Positions 38,348 to 49,530 of a stretch of 64,000 nt of DNA are shown here, in pieces. Position 1 is the first letter of the stretch, and every line of letters starts with the position of its first letter. A model generated the notes under the pieces. That model saw only the letters and a program-made list of their open reading frames with translations, did not search any database and was not told the DNA's origin. Both the position numbers and the translations under genes were made by a program. Source of the DNA: Grifola frondosa (taxonomy: Eukaryota > Basidiomycota > Agaricomycetes > Polyporales > Grifolaceae); the NCBI GenBank assembly GCA_001683735.1, contig LUGG01000006.1:1302001-1366000 (forward strand), in the 5' to 3' direction.

Positions 38348-41300
38348 ATGGCGCGTGGTCAAACTAAAGGCGAATCAAAAAAGGGTCAAAAATCTATCGA
38401 TTCCTTTTTCTCTCATGGAAAGGACAAGGATGTCACCGAGGCCAGGGGCGAGCTCGTGGAATCCGACGTTGAGATGGACGAGGACGAGACACCAAAGGGA
38501 GGTGTAGCTGAAACATTAGAACTCCCTCCTATTCATCACATTCCATCCATATTCTCTGACCTTGTCAGCCGAATCCCTCAGATTAAGGCGGTCGCTGAGC
38601 ATCTCAATGGCCGCAAGATGCGCGTCGCGACTATGTGCTCTGGGACAGAATCCCCGTTACTCGCCTTGGACCTCATCCGCAGGTCTATTCTCGAACACTT
38701 TGACGTCAAGCTCGAGTTTGAACATGTGTTCTCATGCGAAATCGAACCTTTCAAGCAGGCCTACATCGAGCGTAACTTTCAACCACCGCTGCTCTTCCGT
38801 GATGTATGCGAGCTTGGAGATAGTCATGCGTGCGTATCTGTCTTCTACTACGAATTGTAGATTTAGCTCACCTTCTCAAGTACTACCGCCTATGGCGCGC
38901 TTGCGCCTGTCCCCGGAGACGTTGACATTCTCATCGCGGGTACATCCTGCGTTGATTATTCGAATCTTAACAACGAAAAACAAGACATAGATGCTAACGG
39001 CGAGTCGGGTCGGACGTTCCGAGGCATGATGTCTTGGGTCACGAATCACAGACCTCCACTGGTTATCCTCGAGAACGTGTGCAGCGCTCCATGGGACAAG
39101 GTCGTCCAGTACTTCGCGAAGCACGACTACAGCGCGAAGTCGATGAGGGTTGATACCAAGACATTCTACATTCCGCACACTCGTACGCGAGTTTATCTGC
39201 TTGCTGTCGACCAGCGACGGTCAAGTCTGCCAGATCATTGGGCAGAATGGATTAAGAAGTTGAGGCGACCGGCGTCATCTACGCTCGATGATTTTCTCCT
39301 TCCTTCCGACGATCCCCGTATCCACCAGGCAAGGCAAAAACTTGCCGCAGAAAGTTATAATGCTGCAGATAGAAGGACAGGCCGTACTGATTGGGGACGG
39401 TGTGAGAGTCGACATCAACGAGCGAGGCTCGAGGAACAACTGGGCTCCAAACGTCCACTCACTAGTTGGGAGGAAGGTACGTTCTAGCAACTTTAATCTT
39501 TGTGCAGACATTGATTAATCTAAACAATAGGTGGTTTCTGTAAGATGCCCGATTTCGCTTGGAACGATTGGGGCGTGGGTCAAGTAGAACGAGTTTGGGA
39601 CTTGATGGATATCAGTCTCCTGCGCTCTGCGAAGAAAGGGGTCGATCCCTCATTCAAGACGTGAGCGTTGTTCAATATTCAATGTGTTATTTTGCTGATC
39701 CACGGCGACAGGCAAGTGTGGAATTTATCTCAAAATGTTGACCGTTCCACAGGATCCAGCAAGCCTGGAATCTGCCCATGTCTTACCCCTTCTATGATCC
39801 CCTACATCACAAATCGCGGTGGTCCCATGGTTGGACTAGAGGCCCTTTCCATGCAAGGCCTTCCAGTAGACGAGCTCTTGTTGACTAGGGAAACCGAGGA
39901 CCAGCTCGCTGACCTTGCCGGGAATGCCATGTCCACGACTGTCGTTGGCGCATGTATTCTTGCCGCGCTTGTGGTGGGTAAGAAGCTCTTGAAGGAAGGT
40001 GGCGACAAGTCGACATATGAAATGCGGAACGAAGATCGGATGTCTGAAGACTCTCCGGCCGTGCGAGATGAACCCATGGACGAGGACGAGCCTTTTGATA
40101 GCGGCCCTTCCGTCGATGATCATATAACTGGCGAGAGTCAACTCGTTGAACAACCGCTAGATCTGTCGGCTACCTCTGATATGACATTGGCAGAGGTACT
40201 GGCCAATGCAGAGAAGAGCGCACGGCTTTGCGATTGTGAGGGGCGCAAGGAGATGACCGACCGTGTTCTCAATCGTTGTCAGGATTGCGGTTCATCGTCA
40301 TGTGTCAGATGTGGAGGTCGACCGGAGCACAACTTTGCCCCCATCGACGTCGCGGCCCACCCGCGTATGTCTCCTTCGGCCTTTGAGAATCGTCTCAAAT
40401 CCGTTCTACCCATGTCATTGGTGCTTTCCAAAGTGTCTCAGAGCCTCCTGGACAAGATGAAGCAGGCGTCCAATGCGTCTATTCCTAGCACCCGTTGGAC
40501 CAGCTGGTGCGCAGCCGTTTTACGTGCAGCTGGTGGTGAACTGCGTTTTGTCGAGGCCAAACGTCAAGATGTCTGGTCAGTGGTGTATCAGTCCCCGGAG
40601 GCCCAATTGGAACTGCAGTTGCATCCTCAGCAGCCAGAATGGCGCTTGTTCGTGAAAGCGGAAGACAGCGAGCCGGCAAACTCAGAAACCCGAAAGCTGC
40701 TGGAGTTGCCTGTGGGACGCTTTGTGTGCGTTGACGGACTATTCAGTGGTCGTTGGGAGTTCGCGCTTCCTTCCGTCACGTCAGTCCGTATCACAATCGA
40801 AGGTAGCGACCCCGTACCGGCCTGGGAAGCAAAATTAGGATTGCTGGGAGACGAGTTCAAGAACAAAATGGTCCATTCGAAGCTCGAAGTGACTGTTCCT
40901 GAAGATAATGCCGCAGTCTTTGATCGGGACATTTCCGGTGTCTACGTCCTCTACGACAAGTGTGGTACGGCCAACTCTGCACTGCACAAGAAGCTACCGA
41001 GCAAGCAAGATAAGAACTTACCGCCATTGTTCTTACTACTTGACCCTTCGCGATGCGGCGATCCTGAGAAAGACTCCTTCGTCTTCTCTATCAGTAATAG
41101 ACGGTACGAGTACGGAGAAAGGAGGCCCATCATTTGCTTGCTGGATTCCAAGTGGAGACAATCGGATGAAGAGGGCACTCAAAATGTGCTATGCAGCGTA
41201 CCTTGTCGATGGGTGAAAAGTGCCAACGTGAAGTTGCAGGTGAGTTCTGCGCTTCGTTCTTACAACACTTCATTGTTCATACTTTTTCTATACAGGCCGC

Positions 41301-44300
41301 GACAGGGAAAAACGCATGCTTTTCAATACCCAGAGACGAGCTTTCAATCAGCGTCTCGCAGGACGCGTGTAGAAGTGCGACCGCGCTCCTTGTGTGTCGT
41401 GTACCGCTGCACGACAAAGCTGGTCCAGAGTGGCCGCGGGGAATGTGGAAGGAAGTTGACAAAGTACATGAACGTGCCATCTTCAAAGCACTATCGTGGC
41501 TCGTCGAGCGGATTCGGAATATCGAGGGTCAATTTCAGGAATGGCAGGCCGTTGAAGCTCTCTCGAATCATGCTGATTGTCCGCGCTGTGCTCCCACATC
41601 TCCAAAGGTGGAGTGGACTAAGGTTCAAAACCGCATAACAGCCATTGAGAACACTGTCGAGGCCGCAGAGTATGAGCGGTGTCTTAAGCGGCGCCCTTCC
41701 CCCTTCGTGACCCAACTGAAGCTCGACGATGATGGTGTTGGTATTGTGCGTATCGGTGTCAACATTACGTCCCTCATGCACCGAGCCATGTCACGTCTCC
41801 CTTCTGCTGGTCGAACTGGAGATATCACTCTGTCATGGCGTCTGGATACGGATTTCACACCCGCTGTCAAGATCGAGTTACGCAAGTTCAAGCTGTCGAG
41901 CAATCGTCACGACTCCGAACACGCCCAGCCGCCTGGGTTCGTCATCTCTCTGCGACCTGAACAGGGCCGATCTTTGACATGGATGGTAGAGCAAGAATCC
42001 AAAGCTGCACCTGCCTTCGTGGAGGAAGAAGTCGCTGAAGCGATCAATGCATCGCTCGGGTGGAGAGCCGAGGGTAAAGCTGAACGACCTGTCCATATCA
42101 GAGGCGGTGTTCTTGCCGATGAAGTTGGATACGGGAAAACGGCGATAACCCTCGGCCTCATCGACTGCACTTCGAAGGAGATCCGCAAGGAGTTTGCCAA
42201 AGTCGATGACATGCCAGGAAAGATTCCTGTCAAGGCCACGCTCGTTATTGTTCCTCCACACCTCACGCGACAGTGGGCTTCAGAAGTAGTGAAGTTCACT
42301 GGCAAGCGCTACAAAGTTGTCGAGCTCTCCACTGCCACCAACCTCAATCCTCTCACAATCGAGCAAGTCCAAGAGGCCGATATTGTAATTGTCGCGTCAA
42401 ATTTGTTCAAGAGTTCGGTCTACCTGGAGAATCTCCAGGGCTTCGCTGGCGCGGGGGACCTTCCCACTCAAGATGGGCGATATTTCAATGCCCGATTGGA
42501 CACTACTCTTTCTTCGCTTGGAAAGCAGGTTGTCCGTCTCAGGGAAGATGGTGCCGCGAGCGTCTTGGAAATTATCAAGGAGGGCATGAAAATCGGTAAG
42601 CTTCAATCGAGATTTTGTAAGTTCTGTGTCATATTGACGAGTCGGATAGACGAAGAATCTCACGTCCTCATTCCCACTAAACGCCTCAAGGGAAAGTCAT
42701 ATCGAGAGGCTGCCGAAACCTCAGTCACCAAAAAAGCCGCATCATCTACAAAGGCTACGTCTTCCAAGAGTGCGCGTACAGGCCTTATAATGGAAGTTGT
42801 AATATCAGCTCCGAAACAGCGAGCAAGTACTGTCAGTATGGCGTCCTCGGCTGCTGAGACGTCAGAAGCGGATGAGGGTGAATCCGACGTGCCTAGGACC
42901 CGCCGTCGCATCTCGAAGAAAAGAACTCCGATTATTATTTCAGACGATGAGGACGAGCAAGTGGGCAGCGACTGCGAACCTGACGAGGATGTTCCCAAGA
43001 AACCCAAGCGCGTTTCGAAGAAGCCCGCGAAGAAGCGGTCTAAGAAGTCATCCGAGTCTTCGGACTATGAGGAGTCTTCTGCAGAAGAGACTGAGTCCGA
43101 GGGAGAGACGGGTGCGGAGTCAGTGATGACATCCGACGACGATCGCAGTGGCAAAGCCAAGGGAAAGGGTAAAGGAAAGTCCATCTCGAAAACTCAGAGC
43201 TCGAAATCGGCGACTACTACGGACGATGATGCGATGGACGTTGACGATGAACCTCCCAAGACCAAGGGTAAAGGCAAGACGACCTCCAAGAAGCGGAAAG
43301 CTGAGGACGATCAAAAGCGACCCGTGAAGAAGCAGAAGCGTCGAGCTGATGCAGATCCATGGAAACTTGGCTCTGCTGCTGTCAAGAGGGACTGGACGCA
43401 AATGCAGGCTCCTCCGTTGGAGATGTTCCATTTCGCCCGCAAAGTGGTGGACGAGTACACGTACTTGGAAGGCAAGGTCTTGTCGATGGTCACTAGCATA
43501 ACGGCCGATCGGTTGTGGGTACTGTCGGGTACGCCTCCGATTCACGACTTTGGTGCTCTCAAAACCATTTCTGCGTTCCTTAACCTACATCTCGGAGTTG
43601 ATGATGATGGAGAGGGACAGTCGATGCAAGTTAAGAGACGACGCAAGGAGCAAACTGGTGAGAACCTACAACGTCGGTTACGTTGACAGCACTCATTTCT
43701 TGACAATTCAGCGGTTGAACGGTTCCATTCCTTCCGTGAGGTGCATAGCCTGGAATGGCATGCTCACAGACATGACCTTGGCCAGAGGTTCCTCGATCGT
43801 TTCGTTCGTCAGGTAGCGCATGTTTCTACGCCGATGTTGTTCACGCTAATCACGCGTTGCTCAGAATATCGCCGAGATTGACGAGATCTCATGTAGTCAA
43901 GACATTCAAAAGGTCGAACTTCCTGCAGCAGAAAGGGCAATCTATCTAGAGCTCGAGCATCACCTTCGTGCTCTCGACATGACCGTCAAACGTGGCAAGA
44001 AGAGTGAGAGCGACCGAGAAAAACGCCTTGCTCAGGCTCTTGGTGACAGCAGGTTTGTTTGGATCCATTAAAGTGACTTGAATCAAAATTGATATCCATC
44101 TGCGGCAATACAGCACGGCAGAAGAAGCGCTGTTGAAGCGCTGCTCCCACTTCGAACTGGAGACATCGGACAAGGAGAATGCTATGAAGGCGTGCGAAGT
44201 CATCGTCGAAGAACGAACTAAGCAACTCGAGAACTGTAAAACTGACTTGCTCAACAAAATCCTCGACGCACTGAAGATGGAGAAGAAGATCGGCAAGACC

Positions 44301-45385
44301 GCGGACGAGTCGCTATTCCGAGAGTACGTTCGAGTCACGCGGACGGAAGGCGTTGGCGATAAGGATGCGACGGAAGTGGTTCGAGCCCTCTTGGAGGAAG
44401 CGAACATTACCGGTCCTCTAAAGTCGGTCATCAATAAGGTCGCTGACGCCAAATCCGGGAAGGGCAAAAACAAGTCGAGGGATGACGGCGATTTGTCAAA
44501 GGCGGTCAAGGACCTCATTTGGGACCATCGCGAACAAACCCACGAGATTCGGCGTGTCACAAAGGAACTCGTGGGACGCGTGAGGTCTCTTCGATACTTC
44601 ACTGTCGTCCGCGATCTACAGAAGCAAGCCGATACACCGGCGGTTGTCGCTTGTCCTAGCTGTCAACGGGAACAGGTGTCGATCGATGAAATTGCAGTCC
44701 TTTCGTCTTGTGGTCACACGGGTTGCTATACCTGTGTCATGTCGTGCGCGGAGAGGGAGGAATGTGTCTACGCGGATTCTGGCGCCTGCAGAGCCGCCGC
44801 TCGGGTGCTGAACGTTGTGAAGGGCGATACCCTCGGAGTAGACGATGAGGCTCGCGACGGTCGCGGCAAACACTTCGGCATGAAGTTGGAGAGGATCATT
44901 CAACTCATCAAGTGAGTGGCGACTGTATGTTCGTTCAGTTTTATCATGCTCACTGTGTTGTTCTTCCCAGGAAAAAGATGCCCAAAGACGAGCGTGTCTT
45001 AATATTCGTGCAGTTCCCTGACCTCATGAAAAAGGTTGCAGAGGCACTCGAAGCCAATAAGGTCGCATTCCTAGAGATCAAAGGCTCTGCAGCGCAGAAG
45101 AGCAAGAACCTCGAGAAGTTCCAGAACGAGAGCAAAGAGCGCGTATTGCTCTTGAACGTGATGGACGAGAGCGCCAGCGGTGCAAATCTGACCTCCGCAA
45201 ATCATGCCATCTTTTTATCGCCATTGCTTGCGCCCTCGCAGGAGATCTACAACGCCAATGAAACCCAGGCCATTGGTCGTCTGAGGCGGTACGGGCAGGT
45301 GAAGCATGTGAACATCTGGCGGTTCCTCAGCACGAACACCATCGATGTGGATATTTACGAGCAGCGAACAAAGACGAAGATCTAG
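38348..45385 (+). CDS. C5 DNA methyltransferase fused to SNF2 helicase with RING (Rad8-type DNMT)
   Basis: A single gene of about 2,190 codons. Residues 14-21 (QKSIDSFF) form a perfect PCNA-binding PIP box. The methyltransferase follows: motif I VATMCSGTESP (about residue 95), IV GTSCVDYSNLN with the catalytic Cys (about 181), VI LENV (about 224), VIII HTRTRVY (about 260) and X LAGNAMSTTVVGAC (about 475). A Cys cluster (CDCEG, CQDCGSSSCVRCGG; 40235-40320) comes next. The SNF2 core has LADEVGYGKT (42112), DEYTY as motif II (43450) and LSGTPP (43525). A RING finger (CPSCQ, SCGHTGCYTC; 44655-44790) precedes the second helicase lobe, with VLIFVQFPDL (44998) and QAIGRLRRYGQ (45267). About nine short introns. 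One unbroken frame (39668-41236) runs from the methyltransferase end into the helicase part, so this is a true fusion. A Lys/Ser/acid-rich insert (about 42660-43370) splits the ATPase. It likely works in nuclear maintenance methylation; this inference rests on the domains. Confidence 0.9.
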
Positions 45386-45699
45386 AGGACCTTGGGATAT
45401 ATCCGTTGCTGTTGTGGAATTACTAGTACATCTGTAGATATATGTGTGTATCACGTACATAATGCCGAAGATATGAGCCAATATTAGGGATCGTGACAGA
45501 GTTTAAGGGTTTTGCATGAGACCAGGATTATCTCGACGTCGAACGTATCCTTCAAGGCAAGCTCCCAACGCAAAGTTATGGGAATCTAGGTTGTTTCAGT
45601 AATGTAATGTCAATAATGATATAGTATACAGAAAGTCTCCAAATACAATTCAAACAGTCCATGCAACTCGTCGCTCATTACATCTCGAAGCCTCATGCA
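45386..45699. other. intergenic region, convergent 3' ends
   Basis: 314 bases between the methyltransferase stop and the CRIPT stop. AT-rich. No gene seen. Confidence 0.45.
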
Positions 45700-46164
45700 C
45701 TATTTGGACGACATGACATAGCCCGTCGTGTCTAAGACTTGCTTGCCACAAATGGCGCAAACGCCTCGTTTATATGCGCATCCTATGGTTCCAACGTCGT
45801 AAGTAAGCAGTTAACGCTAAACAGAATTGAAGCAACGCACCATGACAATATTTCGCCTTATTCTGTGTTACTGTAGACTTGCAATCTTTGCATTTACCTT
45901 GGTATGGCTAAGAAGCGTCAGTTCAAGATACATTTGGCATAAAAGAAACATCGACAATACCTGAAACCGATTCTTCGAGCTACCAGGTCGTGTGAGGAGT
46001 TTGTTCTCCCCAATCTTTCGAGAGCCTTCCTTGATACTCTGCGACGTGGACTTGAAAGGATCAGGTGCAGCCAACTTGGAGGTTTTCTGTAGTGATATAG
46101 TAAGTATGTGAAGAATATAAGAGGCTAAATAGACACTGACACTTTCGCATTTCTTGCAGACCAT
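45700..46164 (-). CDS. CRIPT: CRIPT homologue, zinc-binding spliceosomal protein
   Basis: A small Cys-rich protein; the family was named for binding a synaptic PDZ protein in animals, but it is widely conserved and part of the minor spliceosome in humans. From ATG 46164: MVCKKCE, intron, TSKLAAPDPFKSTSQSIKEG, SRKIGENKLLTRPGSSKNRF, intron, GKCKDCKSTVTQNKAKYCHG, intron, CAYKRGVCAICGKQVLDT and TAG at 45700-45702. All the paired Cys of the family (CxxC four times) are present. About 105 residues, the usual size. Confidence 0.9.
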
Positions 46165-46339
46165 AGTGCGGAAGAGAGAGAGCTGATTCTCCGCCACAGC
46201 TGTAAGCGCAGGAATACAAGCGGCTTACAAATCATACACGTGATTACCGCGTGATTTCGACGCGTGATATAGCAATGCAAGGTTCGACGCGTGTCGGACC
46301 GCGATATTTTTCAATAAAGTGTTCCACAATGATGACATC

Positions 46340-47520
46340 CTTCATGATATCGATATCTTCGACCATCTATCCCCTACTAAGGTGCGAGATTAGAGTCATC
46401 AGGAGAACCGGAGTTACATGATTACGTTGGCATGCTCTACCCGAATCTGCAGAGCCTTCCATGAACTAGCAGTACATTCATTGCGGTACGACTGTCGGGT
46501 CTGCGATCTCATTGGAATCATTCTCTCGACAGAAGGACGCGATAGAAGGCTGATAGCGGGATTTTCATGTCACAAAATTTGTGAGTCCTGTTTGATGTAG
46601 AAAATATATATCTTGACTCATATTGGCGTTTGTACTAGGTCCTCATGATCAGCGGCGATTTCACTCCCTTCGCCGCTGAGCGAATTTTGCATTATGGTCG
46701 CTGCGTTCACTTCGTCACATACGGGATGCGCCTACAAAATGTTCGAGTTCTCTCCCTTCACAGCAATGGATCTCCCCTTCTACTGGCATTAGAAAGTCTT
46801 CATTTGGTCTTGTCTCAACACATAGCCGCTTGCACTCATTCCAATGTCGCTTCACCGCTGGAGCTGAGGTTCGGAGGTCCAAAGTTTGCCTCGAAAAACA
46901 GAACAATCAATACCAAAATGTAAATGAGTTGCCTTCGTTACGCAACTAATCTATGGAGATGCGATCCCTATATCGTGGTCAAACGACGACTTTGTAGAAT
47001 AGCAGCATGGCCAAGGGCAACAAGTACTTGCCTATGAAACTTCACAATCTCTTTTATCCGTCACTCGTTGACATTGCACACCATTGTCCGCGCCTAAGGG
47101 CTCTCGTCCTTCTCAGCATCGATGCTTCGGGCCTCGTTGAATGGGACCTCTCGCATCCCGCATCGCCCCATGGGTTCCAAGAACTTCGCTCGCAGATGAC
47201 AGTCGAGGATGCTCGATTATATACAGATCTTTCCCCTTTTGCGAAAGTCCTTGAATGACTTTTCCCTAGTCTGGATGTGGCTCACCATCTATCTTACCCG
47301 TTCGGTGATTCGTTCGCTGAGTAGAAAAGTATACTCAGGATTTTCACCAACTCACAACTGGCGAGGAGACCGCTCGGAAGCTTGCCCGGATCTGGGCCGT
47401 CAACATGAATGCATGATGGTTCTTGTCCACGCTACGACAAGAGGCGCTGTGAGTTGTCCAGTTCATAATGTCCACCTTGCTCTGAAGACCCTGCGTGATA
47501 GCACTCGGTACCGCCTATGA
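46340..47520 (+). pseudogene. decayed F-box/LRR-like gene
   Basis: Scattered pieces resemble an agaricomycete F-box protein: DIFDHLSPTK near 46350, ACSTRICRAFHELAVHSL (about 46430-46483), ISGDFTPFAAERILHYGRCV (about 46648), LQNVRVLSLHSNGSPLLLAL (about 46732), HHCPRLRALVLLSID (about 47080), and TTGEETARKLARIWAVNMNA (about 47350, with an immediate stop). They lie in order on the plus strand but in changing frames. No in-frame ATG precedes the first block, and stops interrupt the ends. A live gene with more introns and base errors is possible. Edges are approximate. Confidence 0.4.
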
Positions 47521-47659
47521 CATTCTAGAGTGGATTAATTACTTGCAGTCGACCCATTCTCTCGTTTCCCTCTTTCGCATTTTCCGTATCGGGATTCGCA
47601 ATAACATCAGCAATATGGGCAAGGGTATAAGGGTATCGGCACAGGCATGCATTCCAGCA

Positions 47660-48622
47660 TCACAACCGCTTCCACCTCAATACCATCCATATCACCCAAC
47701 GTCTACGCTCCATTTCGTCTTCACCTTCAGCTCGTTCGATGGTCCACGGCCGACAACTGTCGCCGTCGGTAACCTGTCTCTCTGTAGCCTCTTCAATATC
47801 GAACCCAGCTTCTGATACGGACTTGAGGAACGCTTGGATCGTATACCGCCCAGTATGTAGGCCCGCAACAAGATATATTCGAGCATCCGCAGTGTCCCTC
47901 AATGTCAGACGCAATGTCTCGATAAATGGCCCATGTAGCTCGGGATTCCACAGCGTGTCTGCAGCCAGAACCACATCAAATTTGCGCGGTTGTTCCGAGT
48001 GCGAGTCACAACCCGCTTCAGACAAGATGGAAGCATCAGAGCCCCAGGCGTACGCGACTGCACGACATCGATCTGTGACACCATTCCGCTGAATATTGCT
48101 TGCCAGTGTGTCGATGAGATCAGCGTCGGGGTAGTCGCTCGAGATAATAGACACGCCCTCGTAGATCTTTGCTATACAAATTCCTGGGAGCCCCGCTCCT
48201 GCGCCTAGCTCGAGAACGCGGAGACGTTCCCCTCTGCGTGAAGACGCCTCGATATAATGAGGAAGATGCAGATCGTCCAGATGATCCGCAACAAATAGTG
48301 ATGATACCCATATGGATGACGCGTGTAAGGACCAATTTGCGGGTTGGGTATCAGGCGTTTCGAGTGTGATGCGCGAGGACCGATGAGATGGCTCAATAGG
48401 AATGGTGTTGCCTTGATTTGCCAGACGATCCGGGATGAGGTAACGAAAAATTGAGCCAGCAGAAGAGCGTGTTGTTGGAACATATTCATAGAGTGTCTGC
48501 AACGACTCAGAAAGAATGTCTTCTGGATCAGTCATAGCGTCGTCGTCGTCGTCGTCGGTCGGCAGCTGCTCAGCGCTCAGCGCTCTTTGGCAAATCGATG
48601 TGACCGTGACAATATGTGACAT
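47660..48622 (-). CDS. EFM7: EFM7/NNT1-type protein methyltransferase
   Basis: A seven-beta-strand SAM methyltransferase resembling yeast EFM7, which methylates the N-terminus and a Lys of elongation factor eEF1A. It is intron-free. The opening MSHIVTVTSICQRALSAE is followed by an Asp run. Then NWSLHASSIWVSSLFVADHL near 48330, motif I LRVLELGAGAGLPGICIA (48220-48167), IISSDYPDADLIDTL with the acidic SAM contact, and FDVVLAADTLWNPELHGPFI around 47975-47915, which is the family's DxLW-like motif IV. About 320 residues, slightly longer than yeast EFM7 through the Asp-rich insert. ATG at 48622 is only 48 bases from the ATG of the next gene on the other strand. Substrate is inferred. Confidence 0.8.
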   Translation of the reverse strand: MSHIVTVTSICQRALSAEQLPTDDDDDDAMTDPEDILSESLQTLYEYVPTTRSSAGSIFRYLIPDRLANQGNTIPIEPSHRSSRITLETPDTQPANWSLHASSIWVSSLFVADHLDDLHLPHYIEASSRRGERLRVLELGAGAGLPGICIAKIYEGVSIISSDYPDADLIDTLASNIQRNGVTDRCRAVAYAWGSDASILSEAGCDSHSEQPRKFDVVLAADTLWNPELHGPFIETLRLTLRDTADARIYLVAGLHTGRYTIQAFLKSVSEAGFDIEEATERQVTDGDSCRPWTIERAEGEDEMERRRWVIWMVLRWKRL

Positions 48623-48670
48623 CGTCTTTCTGCAACCAACCGCAAGCTCTATCGTCTACATTCATGAATC

Positions 48671-49488
48671 ATGATGAATAACGCGTTTCGTTCGTCCGAG
48701 AGGTACGCGTGCGTTTCTTTCGTTCAACTGTGCGAAGCTCAACATACCTCAAGTTCACCGGGGTCGGTCAAAATCACATATTCAGGCCGGCATAAGGTAT
48801 CTCAGATTGTTCATCAAATCTTGAACCTACTCACTCATGTATCGCGTGCAGAAGAGACGGGAGAGTACTACAAACTTGCTGAGTGAGTGACTAGTTGTCT
48901 CTTATCACTGGTCACCTATTGTTTCCAAAGTTTCCAGGAGGAGGAGGAATCGGAAGAAGAGCCACCTCCATCAAACGGAAAATCAAAGCCTAAGAGTCCC
49001 ATCTTGCGGATCCCTCCAATGAAGGTAAGCGGGAAACGCTCAAATTTCTCTCTTGTAGGACTCAGGTCGTTTCGGAGCATGCCTGGGATGATTGTACTTC
49101 AAACGAGAGCGATCATGATGGAACTCACCGACCTTCCTCTAGTCCGCCGCCAAGAAAACCCCTCCCAAGATAGATGTAGTGTGCGTATCAATAAATCTAA
49201 TTTCTTTTGCCAGAACAATAACGTACCGCTCTTTTAATCGCATTGTTCAGATTACCTGGACCCCCTCCGAAACGGGACTCCGCGGGCCCCTCTCTGACTG
49301 AGAAGACACCGATCACCAAAGGAAAGAAAAGTGCCCATTCTCGCGGGTCTTCTCTGGCGTCGAATAACATGGAGAGCCCCAAGGAATATATCCCAACTTC
49401 AGTGGTGACGGGTACTCTGTCCAGTGCCAGGTTCTCCCCAATACCAGGGTATAATTCAAGCATCGCAATGTCGGTCTGTCAATATTAA
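48671..49488 (+). CDS. uncharacterised protein, basic and Pro/Ser-rich
   Basis: A small multi-exon gene I cannot name. ATG 48671 gives MMNNAFRSSE; an intron (about 48702-48751) leads to SPGSVKITYSGRHKVSQIVH, a helix-like QILNLLTHVSRAEETGEYYK, then after another intron an acidic EEEEESEEEPPPSNGKSKP stretch. Two more introns (donors near 49024 and 49178) lead to KKTPPKID and LPGPPPKRDSAGPSLTEKTP, then SVVTGTLSSARFSPIPG. The Pro/Lys-rich tail with a serine-rich end hints at a nuclear or chromosome protein, but there is no diagnostic domain. The last exon boundary and stop are uncertain. Confidence 0.5.
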
Positions 49489-49530
49489 TATCATATTTGT
49501 TGTTATAGACGTACACAAACTCCAGAAAGC

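Noticed and set aside
38348..45385. Two neighbouring genes (methyltransferase and helicase) instead of one fusion
   Set aside because: A single unbroken frame spans the motif X region and the following linker, and the next intron keeps the frame into the helicase part.
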